Positions 1 through 7,717 are shown, counted from the stretch's first letter. The stretch is DNA of 64,000 nucleotides from DASQEH01 sp038237745 (GCA_038237745.1 JBBRYJ010000006.1:62001-126000), one strand, 5' to 3'. Notes: a model not told the origin generated them from the sequence alone. Made by a program: numbers and translations.

Positions 1-308
1 ACACGGTCTACGTCGTGCCGATCAAGAGCGACTCGGAGCATTTTCCGCCCGAAGGGAGGCTCCGGGTCTACCGGAGCCGTGCCGGAGGTCACGAGTGGGA
101 ACCGCTGACCAACGGCCTCCCGCAGAAGGACTGTTACGTCAACGTCCTTCGCGATGCCATGGCCGTCGACTCGCTCGACTCCTGCGGTATCTACTTCGGT
201 ACCACGGGGGGGCAGGTATACGCCTCCGCCGATGCCGGCGACAGCTGGGCGCCGATCGTGCGGGACCTGCCCGCGGTGCTCTCCGTCGAAGTCCAGACGC
301 GGACATGA
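1..308 (+). CDS. BNR/sialidase-like beta-propeller protein, C-terminal part (5' truncated by window edge)
   Basis: The reading frame is open from the window edge (frame beginning at base 3) to TGA at 306-308, so only about 101 C-terminal residues are visible. The piece contains propeller-blade signatures: GGHEWEPLTNGLP, then YFGTTGGQVYASADAGDSW, the latter an Asp-box (SxDxGxxW) as in BNR/Ycf48/exo-sialidase-like propellers. It ends with VLSVEVQ, usual for the last strand. The stop overlaps the start of the following MoaD-like gene by ATGA, so the two are probably translationally coupled. Pairing of such a propeller with a small MoaD/ThiS protein is, from memory, common in actinobacteria; its function is not known to me. 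Confidence 0.75.
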   Translation, partial: TVYVVPIKSDSEHFPPEGRLRVYRSRAGGHEWEPLTNGLPQKDCYVNVLRDAMAVDSLDSCGIYFGTTGGQVYASADAGDSWAPIVRDLPAVLSVEVQTRT

Positions 309-601
309 TCCGCGTCGCACTCCCAGCGCACCTACGGACACTGGCGCAGGTCGACGGAGAGGTGCAGCTCTCCGTCGTGGGTGATGTCACGGTGGGGTCG
401 GTCCTGGATGCCCTGGAGTCTCGCTATCCCATGCTCTGCGGAACGATCCGTGACCGCAACACTCACCAGCGCCGAGCCTTCGTCCGGTTCTTCGCGTGCG
501 AGGAGGACCTCTCTCACGACGAGCCGAGCAACTCACTGCCTGACGCCGTGACGTCGGGCGCTGAGCCGTTCCTCATCGTCGGAGCCATGGCCGGCGGCTA
601 G
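305..601 (+). CDS. MoaD/ThiS family ubiquitin-like sulfur carrier protein
   Basis: A 98-residue protein with beta-grasp pattern and the C-terminal double glycine (VGAMAGG) that is adenylated and thiocarboxylated in sulfur carriers. The ATG at 305 overlaps the TGA of the upstream propeller gene, which fixes the start. Family knowledge: MoaD/ThiS/CysO proteins carry sulfide as a C-terminal thiocarboxylate for molybdopterin, thiazole or cysteine synthesis; the activating E1-like enzyme (MoeB/MoeZ type) is not in this window. It differs from the second carrier at 9144 (ending AVAGG), so the genome has at least two. Which pathway this one serves cannot be told from sequence; the propeller partner is the only clue. 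Confidence 0.82.
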   Translation: MIRVALPAHLRTLAQVDGEVQLSVVGDVTVGSVLDALESRYPMLCGTIRDRNTHQRRAFVRFFACEEDLSHDEPSNSLPDAVTSGAEPFLIVGAMAGG

Positions 602-664
602 CCTGGGTGCAGCCAGACACACCGGGACGTGACCGGTCTGGACCGACCAGATGGGCGGCGAGCC

Positions 665-1414
665 TCAGCTGCGAAGGTACGACGCTCCGTTGACGTCGAC
701 GATCGTGCCGCTCGCGAACCGTGCCTGCGGTGAAGCGAGCCATACCACCGCCGCCGCTACCTCGTCCGGGCGGGCCACCCGACCGAACGGCGACTGTGCG
801 CGAACGGCTTCGCCGCGCGGTCCGTCCAGGACCTCACGGGCCATGTCCGTCTCGACGAAGCCTGGAGCCACCGTCGCGACGGTTATCGCATGCGGCGCAA
901 GAGCCACCGCAAGAGACTGTCCGAAAGCGTTGAGTCCCGCCTTCGACGCACCGTATGCCGGAGACTCCGGTTCGCCCCGAAACGCTCCTCGGCTCGACAC
1001 GTTCACGACCGCTCCCCCGCCTGCGGCCAGCAGGTGGGGCAGGGCGCAGAAGGTGGCGTTGGCCGCTCCGATGAGGTTCACCCCCAACGTCTCCCGCCAT
1101 ACCGCCTGCCACTCTTCGTATGTCGTGGCCGTCGGAGGGTGCGCAACGAAGACGCCGGCATTGTTGACCAGCACATCCAGCCCCTCCAGCCGCTCGGCCG
1201 CCGTGTCAACCGCCCGCCGTACGTCGTCCGCCGACGTCAGCTCCGCCTGCACGGCGACATGCCCGGTGCCGGGGAGACAGGCAACGGTGCGTTCTGCCGC
1301 CGCGTGCGACGAGCCGTAGTGGACGGCCACCCTGTCACCCAGCTCGGCGAAGGCCTGCACCACAGCGCGTCCGATCCCTCGAGCGCCGCCGGTCACAAGA
1401 ACTGCCCTGTTCAT
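665..1414 (-). CDS. SDR family oxidoreductase, FabG-like
   Basis: A 249-residue classical short-chain dehydrogenase. Visible motifs: N-terminal cofactor loop TGGARGIG (residues 8-15), NNAG near residue 85, the catalytic serine in VVNVSSRGA, the YGASK active-site Tyr-Lys, and the C-terminal ASGTIVDVNG. It would catalyse NAD(P)H-dependent ketone/alcohol interconversion in the cytoplasm; 3-oxoacyl-ACP-reductase-like by overall pattern, but the substrate is not deducible. It is a lone gene on the minus strand with ATG at 1414, convergent with the MoaD-like gene (63 bp gap). Confidence 0.85.
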   Translation of the reverse strand: MNRAVLVTGGARGIGRAVVQAFAELGDRVAVHYGSSHAAAERTVACLPGTGHVAVQAELTSADDVRRAVDTAAERLEGLDVLVNNAGVFVAHPPTATTYEEWQAVWRETLGVNLIGAANATFCALPHLLAAGGGAVVNVSSRGAFRGEPESPAYGASKAGLNAFGQSLAVALAPHAITVATVAPGFVETDMAREVLDGPRGEAVRAQSPFGRVARPDEVAAAVVWLASPQARFASGTIVDVNGASYLRS

Positions 1415-1595
1415 GAAATATCCGCCCTACCTCGCTGACGACGTGACCCATGTCTGGCCGAACAGGCCGACGCGGACACTGTGCCAGGCTCCCCGGTGGC
1501 CCCGCTGACCGCCGACCGCCGGCCGCCGACCACGCGGTTCTCGACCTCAATGTCGAGTCGTCGGAAGGACCCTCGGGACATCGAACGCCGGATAG

Positions 1596-2588
1596 TCAGG
1601 CGGATCCTGGTAGCGCTCCCTGCGCGGGGTCGTCCACGGCCGGCTGGGCGTCTGTGGGGTCCAGGAAGACGTGCTTGACCTCTGGGTACCTCTGGCGTAC
1701 CCGTTGGTCGACGTCTTCTGCGTAGCGCTCGAGGGTCTGGCCGCTTGCCTCGTCGTCCATATCGACCCTGACGGCGACGAGGACCTCGTCGGGTGCCAGT
1801 CGCATCGTCAGCAGCTCCACGACCGCTTCGATCCCGGGTGAGTCGGTGATCTCGGCATGGATGCCGTCACGAACGTCTTCGGAAACGGACTGCCCGATCA
1901 GCAGAGTCTTGTTCTCGTTGCCGAGCACGTAGGCGATGGCGATGAGAAGCAACCCGATCGCGACCGATGCGGTTCCATCCCAGAAGCCCAGGCCGGTCAG
2001 CTCGTGCAGAGTCAGGCCGAGTGCGGCGAGGATGATCCCGATCAACGCAGCGGTGTCCTCGAAGGCGACGGTCTTCACGGTGGGGTCGTTGGTGAGGCGA
2101 AGGTGCTGGACGACCCCGCGACCGCTACCTGCCGCCTCACCCCGCACCTGACGCACGGCCTTCAGCCAGGATGCGCCCTCGAAGAGGAACGAGAAGCCCA
2201 GGACGGCGTAGGCCAGCACCAGATGTGTCACGTCCTCAGGTGCGAGTATCGCCGAGATCCCCTCGTACACCGAGAAACCGGCTCCGAGGACGAAGATGCC
2301 GACCGCAGCCAACAGCGACCAGAAGTAGCGTTCCATCCCGTACCCGAACGGGTGCAGCGCGTCAGCCGGCTTCTGGCTGCGCTTGAGGGCGGTGAGCAGG
2401 AACACCTGGTTCAATGTGTCGGCCACCGAGTGCGCCGCCTCGGCCAGCATCGCGGTCGAGCCGGAGAGCAGGCCTCCGACGGTCTTGGCGATGGCGATGG
2501 CGAGGTTGACGCCACCGGCCAGCAGGACAGTGCTGGTCGACTCGTCCCCGGTCTTGCCGGAGGAGTCCTTCGAGTCGGTCGCGGTCAT
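1596..2588 (-). CDS. Cation diffusion facilitator family metal transporter
   Basis: A 330-residue cytoplasmic-membrane transporter that should export divalent metal (Zn, Fe, Mn or Co) against protons. About six membrane helices; the first contains STAMLAEAAHSVADT, where the acidic and His residues of the family metal site lie, and helix five has a second site region (FEDTAALIG). The C-terminal cytoplasmic domain (from about residue 215, VSEDVRDGIHAEI) matches the ferredoxin-like dimerisation domain of CDF proteins. The HPFGYGMERYFW segment is typical of the FieF-related branch seen in actinobacteria. Start ATG overlaps the stop of the upstream DUF5709 gene by 4 bp. Substrate not assignable from motifs. 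Confidence 0.9.
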   Translation of the reverse strand: MTATDSKDSSGKTGDESTSTVLLAGGVNLAIAIAKTVGGLLSGSTAMLAEAAHSVADTLNQVFLLTALKRSQKPADALHPFGYGMERYFWSLLAAVGIFVLGAGFSVYEGISAILAPEDVTHLVLAYAVLGFSFLFEGASWLKAVRQVRGEAAGSGRGVVQHLRLTNDPTVKTVAFEDTAALIGIILAALGLTLHELTGLGFWDGTASVAIGLLLIAIAYVLGNENKTLLIGQSVSEDVRDGIHAEITDSPGIEAVVELLTMRLAPDEVLVAVRVDMDDEASGQTLERYAEDVDQRVRQRYPEVKHVFLDPTDAQPAVDDPAQGALPGSA

Positions 2589-3004
2589 TCGTCGTAGTCG
2601 AAGTCCGAGACGATGTGGACGGCCGCCTCCTCAGCGCTGGCGCCGGCGCCGTCGATGCCCACGTCCGAGCCGATCAGCTCGGCGTCGACGTCCTCGCCGA
2701 TGCCCTCGTCGGGGTCGACGAGCCTTCCGGCCCGCACATCTCCGACCTCGCCGTCGTCCAGAACGTCGTCGTCCACCTCGACCGGAAGCTCCGGCTCCTC
2801 CTGAGCCAGCCGCTGGTCGAGCGTCTCGCCCTCGAGCTGCTCCTCAGCTGTGTTCCCGAATTTCTCGGCCGCCGAATACCTCTCCGGCGGGGAGTAGCCC
2901 TCGTCGAGCACGTCTGCGGTGCCTCGGTCGAGAAGCGAGTCCTCCTCCTGGATCTGGTCCAGCTGCTCGGACTGCTCCGGCACTTCGTCTGCGATCTCGG
3001 TCAT
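2585..3004 (-). CDS. DUF5709 family acidic protein
   Basis: A 139-residue, strongly acidic, probably cytoplasmic protein with no membrane segment. It carries the family-style segments LDRGTADVLDEGYSPPER and the repeated short acidic stretches ending ADLIGSD-like (AELIGSDVGIDGAGASAEEAA) and the terminal VHIVSD. I recognise it as DUF5709, an actinobacterial family of unknown function, often predicted stress-related. It precedes the CDF transporter with a 4-bp overlap, so both are probably one transcript. Confidence 0.8.
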   Translation of the reverse strand: MTEIADEVPEQSEQLDQIQEEDSLLDRGTADVLDEGYSPPERYSAAEKFGNTAEEQLEGETLDQRLAQEEPELPVEVDDDVLDDGEVGDVRAGRLVDPDEGIGEDVDAELIGSDVGIDGAGASAEEAAVHIVSDFDYDE

Positions 3005-3068
3005 GGATCCACTTTGTCAGACGCGTCCAACAGCCTCGTCCGGCGACCGCGCCATGCTCGGGAGCCTG

Positions 3069-3779
3069 TCACTCGAGTGGCAGGGACCAGTCGATCGCGT
3101 GACCACCCTGAGCCAGCAGGTGGTCGTTCGCACGGCTGAAGGGGCGGCTCCCGAAAAAGCCGCGGGCGGCCGAGAGCGGCGAGGGGTGGGCGCTGGCGAT
3201 CACCGGGATACCTGTGAGGATGGGGCGAAGGGACTGAGCGTCTCGCCCCCAGAGAACCGCGACGAGTGGGCCGCCGCGACGGACCAGTCCCTGGATCGCC
3301 AGGTCGGTAACGGCCTCCCAGCCCCGGCCGCGATGAGAGCCGGGCGCGCCCGCCCGAACGGTGAGCACCCGGTTGAGTAGCAGAACGCCCTGGTCCGCCC
3401 ACCCCGAAAGGTCCCCGTGCTCCGGTGCGGTCACGCCGACGTCGTCGGTCATCTCGCGGTATATGTTGGCGAGGCTCCGTGGGAGAGGTCGCACGCTCCG
3501 GTTCACCGAGAACGACAACCCGACCGGGTGGCCCGGTGTGGGATAGGGGTCCTGCCCCACCACCAGCACGCGAACGTCCGCGAGCGGCCGGGCGAACGCC
3601 CGAAGGATGTCGGTTCCGGCAGGAAGGAAGTGGTGGCCCTGCGATGTCTCGTGGCGGAGGAAGTCTCCCATCGCGGTGACCGCGGGCTGCGCAGGCGACA
3701 GGACCGTCGCCCAGTCCGCCGCGACGAGATCGGTCAGTTCGGCGCGCCCCACGGTGCTGATTTTGTCGTACGCCGACAA
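3069..3779 (-). CDS. ung: Uracil-DNA glycosylase, family 1
   Basis: A 236-residue base-excision-repair enzyme that removes uracil from DNA. Motif A is GQDPYPTPGHPVGLSFS (catalytic Asp, proline loop and uracil-binding Phe); the DNA-intercalation motif is HPSPLSA near the C terminus; LLNRVLTVRAG is the family core strand. Length is normal. The start is uncertain: TTG at 3779 gives MSAYDKIS with a G-run immediately abutting it; GTG at 3743 (VGRAELTDL) is an alternative without a good ribosome site. Transcribed alone on the minus strand. Confidence 0.95.
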   Translation of the reverse strand: MSAYDKISTVGRAELTDLVAADWATVLSPAQPAVTAMGDFLRHETSQGHHFLPAGTDILRAFARPLADVRVLVVGQDPYPTPGHPVGLSFSVNRSVRPLPRSLANIYREMTDDVGVTAPEHGDLSGWADQGVLLLNRVLTVRAGAPGSHRGRGWEAVTDLAIQGLVRRGGPLVAVLWGRDAQSLRPILTGIPVIASAHPSPLSAARGFFGSRPFSRANDHLLAQGGHAIDWSLPLE

Positions 3780-3900
3780 CCCCCGACCGCCAGGGCCGGC
3801 GTACGCAGCGCGTCTGTGCCGAACACGCCGTGGACGGAAAGAAACTCAGCGAAAAATGTCGCCCAAACTCTTGCGCGTCGTCTTGACCCCGATGTAGAAA

Positions 3901-4125
3901 TTACACACGAACTTCGGCAACGGGGTTCGCGGGCAGATCGGAAGATTCGATCCGTCCGGCGGGCTCCGGCTCGTCGGCGCTGAGCGGGGAGACCTGCTCG
4001 GAGTCGTCTGGTGACGCGGGCGATGAGGTCGTCTTTGAAGGTCGGTCGTCGCGACGCGTCACCGTCGAGACATTCGGAGGCTCCGCAAACTCATACTTTG
4101 CGGAGCCTCCACCCTTTTGGAGCAC
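3901..4125 (-). CDS. Unassigned short open frame, doubtful
   Basis: A possible 74-residue hydrophilic, Ser/Pro/Glu-rich peptide (begins MLQKGGGSAKYEF by GTG). No domain is recognised and no ribosome-binding site precedes it. Its first third coincides with a perfect 14-bp inverted repeat, which explains the mirrored wording GGGSAK/FAEPP and argues that the DNA is structured non-coding rather than coding. Reported only because the 3780-4236 stretch holds nothing else gene-like. Confidence 0.15.
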   Translation of the reverse strand: MLQKGGGSAKYEFAEPPNVSTVTRRDDRPSKTTSSPASPDDSEQVSPLSADEPEPAGRIESSDLPANPVAEVRV

Positions 4126-4159
4126 AAGGGTATGTGAATTCAGTTCGCCGGCTGAACTG
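4076..4159. repeat. Cluster of three consecutive inverted repeats downstream of otsA
   Basis: Three hairpins lie almost end to end in the 457-bp gap between ung and otsA. The first has perfect 14-bp arms (GGAGGCTCCGCAAA at 4076-4089, TTTGCGGAGCCTCC at 4097-4110, 7-nt loop). The second is ACCCTT/AAGGGT at 4111-4116 and 4126-4131. The third is CAGTTC/GAACTG at 4141-4146 and 4154-4159. They sit 78-161 bp past the otsA stop, so they could end otsA transcription, but no long U-tract follows on the minus strand; on the plus strand a TTTT follows the first hairpin. A structured RNA is the alternative. Confidence 0.5.
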
Positions 4160-4236
4160 GTCAGTAGTTTAGTGGTTGTCGGTGCCAGTGGAGTGTATCC
4201 CCGGGGGCGTGTCTGGCTCGAAGTGGCTCGGGCTCG

Positions 4237-5628
4237 TCACCGCTTCTGCAGGTCGTTGAGGAAGTTCTCCGCCCACTTCGCGATGTCGTGCTCACGGACC
4301 TGTCGTCGCATGCCTCGCATCCGTCTGCGCAGGTCCTGCCGCGGAGCACGCATCGCTTCCAGCATCGAGTCCTTGAGCCCGTTGATGTCGTGCGGGTTCA
4401 CGAGGAAAGCCTGCTTCAGCTCGTCCGCCGCCCCGGCGAACTCCGACAGCACGAGCGCTCCGTTGTTGTCGGTCCGGCATGTCACATACTCCTTCGCCAC
4501 CAGGTTCATGCCGTCCGCGAACGGGGTGACGACCATGATGTCTGCGGCCCGGTAGAGCGCAGCCATCTCGTCTCGTGGGTACGACGAGTGCAGGTAGTGG
4601 ATCGGAAGCCGACCGATGCGGGCGAGATCGCCGTTGATGCGTCCGACCCAGCGCTCGATGTCGTCGCGGACCACCTGGTAGTCCCCGATGCGTTCGCGGC
4701 TGGGCGAGGCGACCTGGACGAAGACGGCGTCCTCGACGCTGATGTGCCCATCGACGATGAGCTCCCCGAAGGCGCGGAGACGCTGCCGGATCCCCTTCGT
4801 GTAGTCGAGCCGGTCGACCCCGAGAAGGACATGGACGGGATGGCCCAGCTCGGTGCGGATCTCCTCGGCGCGCTTCGTCACGTCCGGGGTCGCGGCGAGG
4901 GACTCGAGCTGGTGGAAGTCGATCGAGATGGGGTATGAGCGAGCCGCCACCTCTCGGCCGCCGTTCAGCTCGATCTTGTCCCGATGGGTCTTGTGGCCCA
5001 GCCGAAGCCTGACCAGCCGCGCGAAGTTGGCGGCTCCCCCTGGTCGCTGGAACCCCACAAGGTCTGCTCCGAGCAGCCCCTCCAGGACCTCGTCACGCCA
5101 TGGCAGCTGCTTGAACAGCTCGGTCGGAGGAAAGGGCGTGTGAAGAAAGAAGCCGATCCGGAGGTCCGGCCGCTGCTGCCGCAGCATGGCCGGTACGAGC
5201 TGAAGCTGGTAGTCCTGCACCCACACGGTGGCGCCCTTCGCTGCGGCTTCGGCCGCGGCGTCGGCGAAGCGGCGGTTGACCGTGACATAGGCGTCCCACC
5301 ACTCACGACGGAAGACCGGCTTCACGACAACGTCGTGGTACAGGGGCCACAGCGTGGCGTTCGACATTCCGTCGTAGTAGAGGCTGATCTCCTCCTCGGA
5401 GACCTGTACCGGCACGAGGGTCAGGTCGTCGGCGGTGAACGGCTCGTAGCTGGCCAGGGAGTCACCGGGCCACCCCACCCAGACGCCCTCACGTTGGCGC
5501 AGTACCGGCTCGAGCGCTGTGACCAGCCCTCCCGGGGATGTACGCCAGGCGTTGCCATCTGTGCCGGGGATGCGATCGACGGGCAACCTGTTGGCGACGA
5601 CGACGAACGCGCTTGTCGGCATGCTCAC
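4237..5628 (-). CDS. otsA: Alpha,alpha-trehalose-phosphate synthase (UDP/GDP-glucose), GT20
   Basis: A 463-residue cytoplasmic enzyme making trehalose 6-phosphate from a nucleotide-glucose and glucose 6-phosphate. Family hallmarks: N-terminal VVVANRLPVDR, SPGGLVTAL, VWVGWPG, then VWVQDYQLQLVPAMLR, IGFFLHTPFPP, and the C-domain DRLDYTKGIRQRLRAF and DGMNLVAKEYV. Length matches bacterial OtsA. GTG at 5628 or ATG at 5622 could both start it. It is divergent from the DUF3263 gene; its phosphatase partner otsB lies about 1 kb away on the other strand, so the pathway is reunited but not as one operon. Confidence 0.95.
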   Translation of the reverse strand: MSMPTSAFVVVANRLPVDRIPGTDGNAWRTSPGGLVTALEPVLRQREGVWVGWPGDSLASYEPFTADDLTLVPVQVSEEEISLYYDGMSNATLWPLYHDVVVKPVFRREWWDAYVTVNRRFADAAAEAAAKGATVWVQDYQLQLVPAMLRQQRPDLRIGFFLHTPFPPTELFKQLPWRDEVLEGLLGADLVGFQRPGGAANFARLVRLRLGHKTHRDKIELNGGREVAARSYPISIDFHQLESLAATPDVTKRAEEIRTELGHPVHVLLGVDRLDYTKGIRQRLRAFGELIVDGHISVEDAVFVQVASPSRERIGDYQVVRDDIERWVGRINGDLARIGRLPIHYLHSSYPRDEMAALYRAADIMVVTPFADGMNLVAKEYVTCRTDNNGALVLSEFAGAADELKQAFLVNPHDINGLKDSMLEAMRAPRQDLRRRMRGMRRQVREHDIAKWAENFLNDLQKR

Positions 5629-5828
5629 GGCCTCACCCTACGGCCGAGAGGCGCACATCAGACAGGCGTCCTGTCGGATGGCTCGGACGATCCGGATGAC
5701 GTGGTGCGGCGCCGCGCGCTTGAAGGATACGGCTGCGCGAGGCGAATGACACCGTTGTGGTTCCTCGCGTACGATGTGCAGCAGTCGGGTGTCGTCTCCC
5801 AGCCGCCCAGGTCGTCAGGAGCAGATGC

Positions 5829-6128
5829 ATGGACGCCGCCAACGTCGTCACCTCGGGAGAGTCGGCAAGGGCAGCCGATGCCCTCACCGAGCGCGACCAG
5901 CAGATCCTGGCCTTCGAGCGGCTCTGGTGGAAGTACGCCGGAGCGAAGGAGCAGGCTGTCCGCGAGCAGTTCGCGATGTCCGCCACCCGCTACTACCAGG
6001 TGCTCAACGTGCTCATCGACCGGCCCGAGGCGATCGCCTTCGACCCGCTGCTGGTCAAGCGCCTGCGTAGGCTCCGCGCGGCCCGCCAGCGGCAGCGATC
6101 GGCCAGGCGACTCGGTCTCGAGACCTGA
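5829..6128 (+). CDS. DUF3263 domain protein
   Basis: A 99-residue predicted small helical protein. Core segment DQQILAFERLWWKYAGAKEQAVREQFAMSATRYYQVLN spans DUF3263 (W-W-K-Y-G-K and the helix-turn-helix-like S-x-T-R-Y-Y-Q-x-L), and the basic tail (RLRRLRAARQRQRSARRLG) is usual. The ATG at 5829 is preceded by AGGAG with about 7 nt spacing, preferred over an earlier GTG. Placement directly ahead of a LytR_C-domain gene and near groL is conserved in actinobacteria. Function unknown; DNA binding is plausible. Confidence 0.88.
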   Translation: MDAANVVTSGESARAADALTERDQQILAFERLWWKYAGAKEQAVREQFAMSATRYYQVLNVLIDRPEAIAFDPLLVKRLRRLRAARQRQRSARRLGLET

Positions 6129-6131
6129 CCC

Positions 6132-6626
6132 GTGGCGCTGCCCTCCGCTGTCACCCTGGCGAGTGCCGCTGTCGTGATCGCGGCCGGCGCCGGGCTGGCG
6201 GCTGCCGCGTCGAGTGCGTCGGAGCCTGGGCACCCGGACGGTCCGGCGGCCGTTGCGGGTGCGAAGGCTGCCGCTGGGGCTTCAGCCGCCGAGAAGCCCC
6301 AGGGCCCACCCGTCCGTCATGCTCACGGCAGCCCGACGCGTCACAGCACGCCGGTTGCCGTCCCTCATGTGCCTGTCGATGTCTACAACAACTCAGGCGT
6401 CGTGGGGCTCGCCGGCGACAAGACCGCGCTTCTCAAGGCCGCCGGTTGGAACGTCGCGAGTACCGACAACTGGTACGGCGCCATACCGGCCGACACGGTG
6501 TACTTCGCACCGGGACTGCGGCAGGGCACCGAGCGCCTCGCGGCGTTCCTCCACGTGGACCGAGTGCATCCCACCGTCTCTCCGATGCAGTACGACCGCT
6601 TGACGGTCATCTTCACCTCGGGCTGA
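6132..6626 (+). CDS. LytR C-terminal (LytR_C) domain protein, membrane anchored
   Basis: A 164-residue protein beginning GTG three bases after the DUF3263 stop. Residues about 4-30 form a hydrophobic Ala-rich anchor/signal segment, followed by a low-complexity Ala/Pro/His linker and, from about residue 80, the LytR_C fold: VDVYNNSGVVGLA, KAAGWNV, DTVYFAPGLRQGTERLAAFL, ending VIFTSG. The domain likely faces the cell envelope; in other proteins it accompanies LytR-CpsA-Psr wall-polymer ligases, but no catalytic LCP domain is present here. Probably co-transcribed with DUF3263. Confidence 0.85.
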   Translation: MALPSAVTLASAAVVIAAGAGLAAAASSASEPGHPDGPAAVAGAKAAAGASAAEKPQGPPVRHAHGSPTRHSTPVAVPHVPVDVYNNSGVVGLAGDKTALLKAAGWNVASTDNWYGAIPADTVYFAPGLRQGTERLAAFLHVDRVHPTVSPMQYDRLTVIFTSG

Positions 6627-6647
6627 CCCCTGCGGTTGACTGGTGCT

Positions 6648-7478
6648 ATGAGCATCGATCTCCTGACGGCGCAGGGGCGCGCGGGCCTGGACGCCTTGGT
6701 CGCAGACCCTGCCCGTGCCCTGGTGGCCTTCGACTACGACGGCACCCTGGCAGACATCGTCGACGACCCCACCCAGGCGGTTCCCCGCCCCGAGGTGGTC
6801 GACGGGCTGGTGGCCATGTCGTCGCGGGTCGCACTCGTCGCGATCGTGACGGGGCGGCCCGCACAGTGGGTCGTCGACCTCGCCGAGTTCGACACGAGGG
6901 CAGGTCTCGAGCGGCTCGTCGTCCTAGGCCACTACGGGGCCGAGCGCTGGGACGCCGCTACGGGAGAGCTGCAGACGGTGGATCCGCCTGCCGGCCTGAA
7001 GGTGGTCCGGTCCCGGCTCGGTGAGGTGCTGGCATCGCTGGACCTTTCCGGAGCCGACGTGGAGGACAAGGGCCTGTCGCTCGCCGTCCACGTCCGGCGG
7101 CTGCCTGACCCCGCTGACGCCTTCGCCCGGATGGAGCCGGTGCTGGGGCGGCTGGCCGCTGACGAGGGTCTGGTCGTGGAACCGGGGCGCATGGTTGTGG
7201 AGCTGCGCCCAGCCGGGATGGACAAGGGTCAGGCGCTCGGCTCGCTGGCTGACGAGACCGACGCTCGGACGCTGGTCTTCGCAGGCGACGACCTGGGGGA
7301 CGTCTCCGCCTTCCGTGAGGTGGAGCGGCGGCGCTCGAGCGGTCTGGCTGGCCTGTTGGTGTGCTCCGGCTCGACCGAGGTGACCGCGTTGGCCGACCTG
7401 GCAGACGTCGTCGTCGGCGGCCCGGCCGGTGTCGCCACCTTCGTCGCTGATCTGCTGGCGGAGCTCGGGCCGTCCTGA
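6648..7478 (+). CDS. otsB: Trehalose-6-phosphate phosphatase
   Basis: A 276-residue HAD-superfamily phosphatase that converts trehalose 6-phosphate to trehalose. Motif I is FDYDGTLADI (nucleophile Asp at about residue 26), motif II lies in AIVTGRP, and the metal Asp pair is in FAGDDLGD. GHYGAERWD and the PGRMVVELRPAGMDKGQAL segment are OtsB-specific cap/substrate elements. ATG at 6648 is preferred over TTG at 6636. It is 22 bp after the LytR_C gene on the same strand, and completes the pathway begun by otsA. Confidence 0.93.
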   Translation: MSIDLLTAQGRAGLDALVADPARALVAFDYDGTLADIVDDPTQAVPRPEVVDGLVAMSSRVALVAIVTGRPAQWVVDLAEFDTRAGLERLVVLGHYGAERWDAATGELQTVDPPAGLKVVRSRLGEVLASLDLSGADVEDKGLSLAVHVRRLPDPADAFARMEPVLGRLAADEGLVVEPGRMVVELRPAGMDKGQALGSLADETDARTLVFAGDDLGDVSAFREVERRRSSGLAGLLVCSGSTEVTALADLADVVVGGPAGVATFVADLLAELGPS

Positions 7479-7490
7479 TCCTCAATTTAT

Positions 7491-7611
7491 CGTCGAGCGG
7501 GCGGGTATGCCCCCTCGACGGGCATGTTCGCCTTTCGCGAGGCAGGGCGTTGCGCCCTCTCGAGAGCACATTCCCGCCCTTTCGACGGGACATCTGCGCC
7601 CTTTCGACGGG
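7491..7611. repeat. Six-unit 22-bp-period intergenic repeat, locus 1
   Basis: Units are centred on TCGA or TCGC at 7493, 7515, 7535, 7560, 7582 and 7604, i.e. about every 22 bp. The clearest pair is CGCCCTTTCGACGGG at 7575-7589 and 7597-7611, separated by ACATCTG. Each unit is a partial palindrome. The period is not a multiple of three, there are no unique spacers, and the array sits between the otsB stop and the thrC leader. The same unit recurs at 46336-46396 and 50136-50178. Confidence 0.8.
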
Positions 7612-7614
7612 TGT

Positions 7615-7646
7615 GGGGGTGATGGTTTTGGGTTTTGGGTTGTGGG
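7615..7646 (+). other. G-tract run, possible G-quadruplex
   Basis: GGGGG at 7615-7619 is followed by GGG at 7630-7632, 7637-7639 and 7644-7646, with T-rich 4-nt loops in the last three (telomere-like GGGTTTT/GGGTTGT units of 7 bp). It lies between the 22-bp repeat and the SAM riboswitch, in what is probably promoter or leader DNA of thrC. Folding is inferred from the pattern only. Confidence 0.4.
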
Positions 7647-7717
7647 TTGTGTGCCATCTGACCGGGTGGTGGACGGGTCGTCTTGGCAGGCGAGAGCACG
7701 GCGGTAGTCTGGCGGGA

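Noticed and set aside
3849..3920. Minus-strand short peptide ending KTTRKSLGDIFR ahead of ung
   Set aside because: It reads like protein, but no start codon with ribosome site precedes it and the upstream frame is low-complexity; not enough to call a gene.
4141..4200. A tRNA gene suggested by GTAGTTTAGTGGTTG
   Set aside because: No acceptor stem, anticodon arm or T-loop sequence can be drawn around it.
7491..7611. CRISPR array
   Set aside because: The 22-bp units follow one another directly, vary in their cores and have no unique spacers or cas genes nearby.
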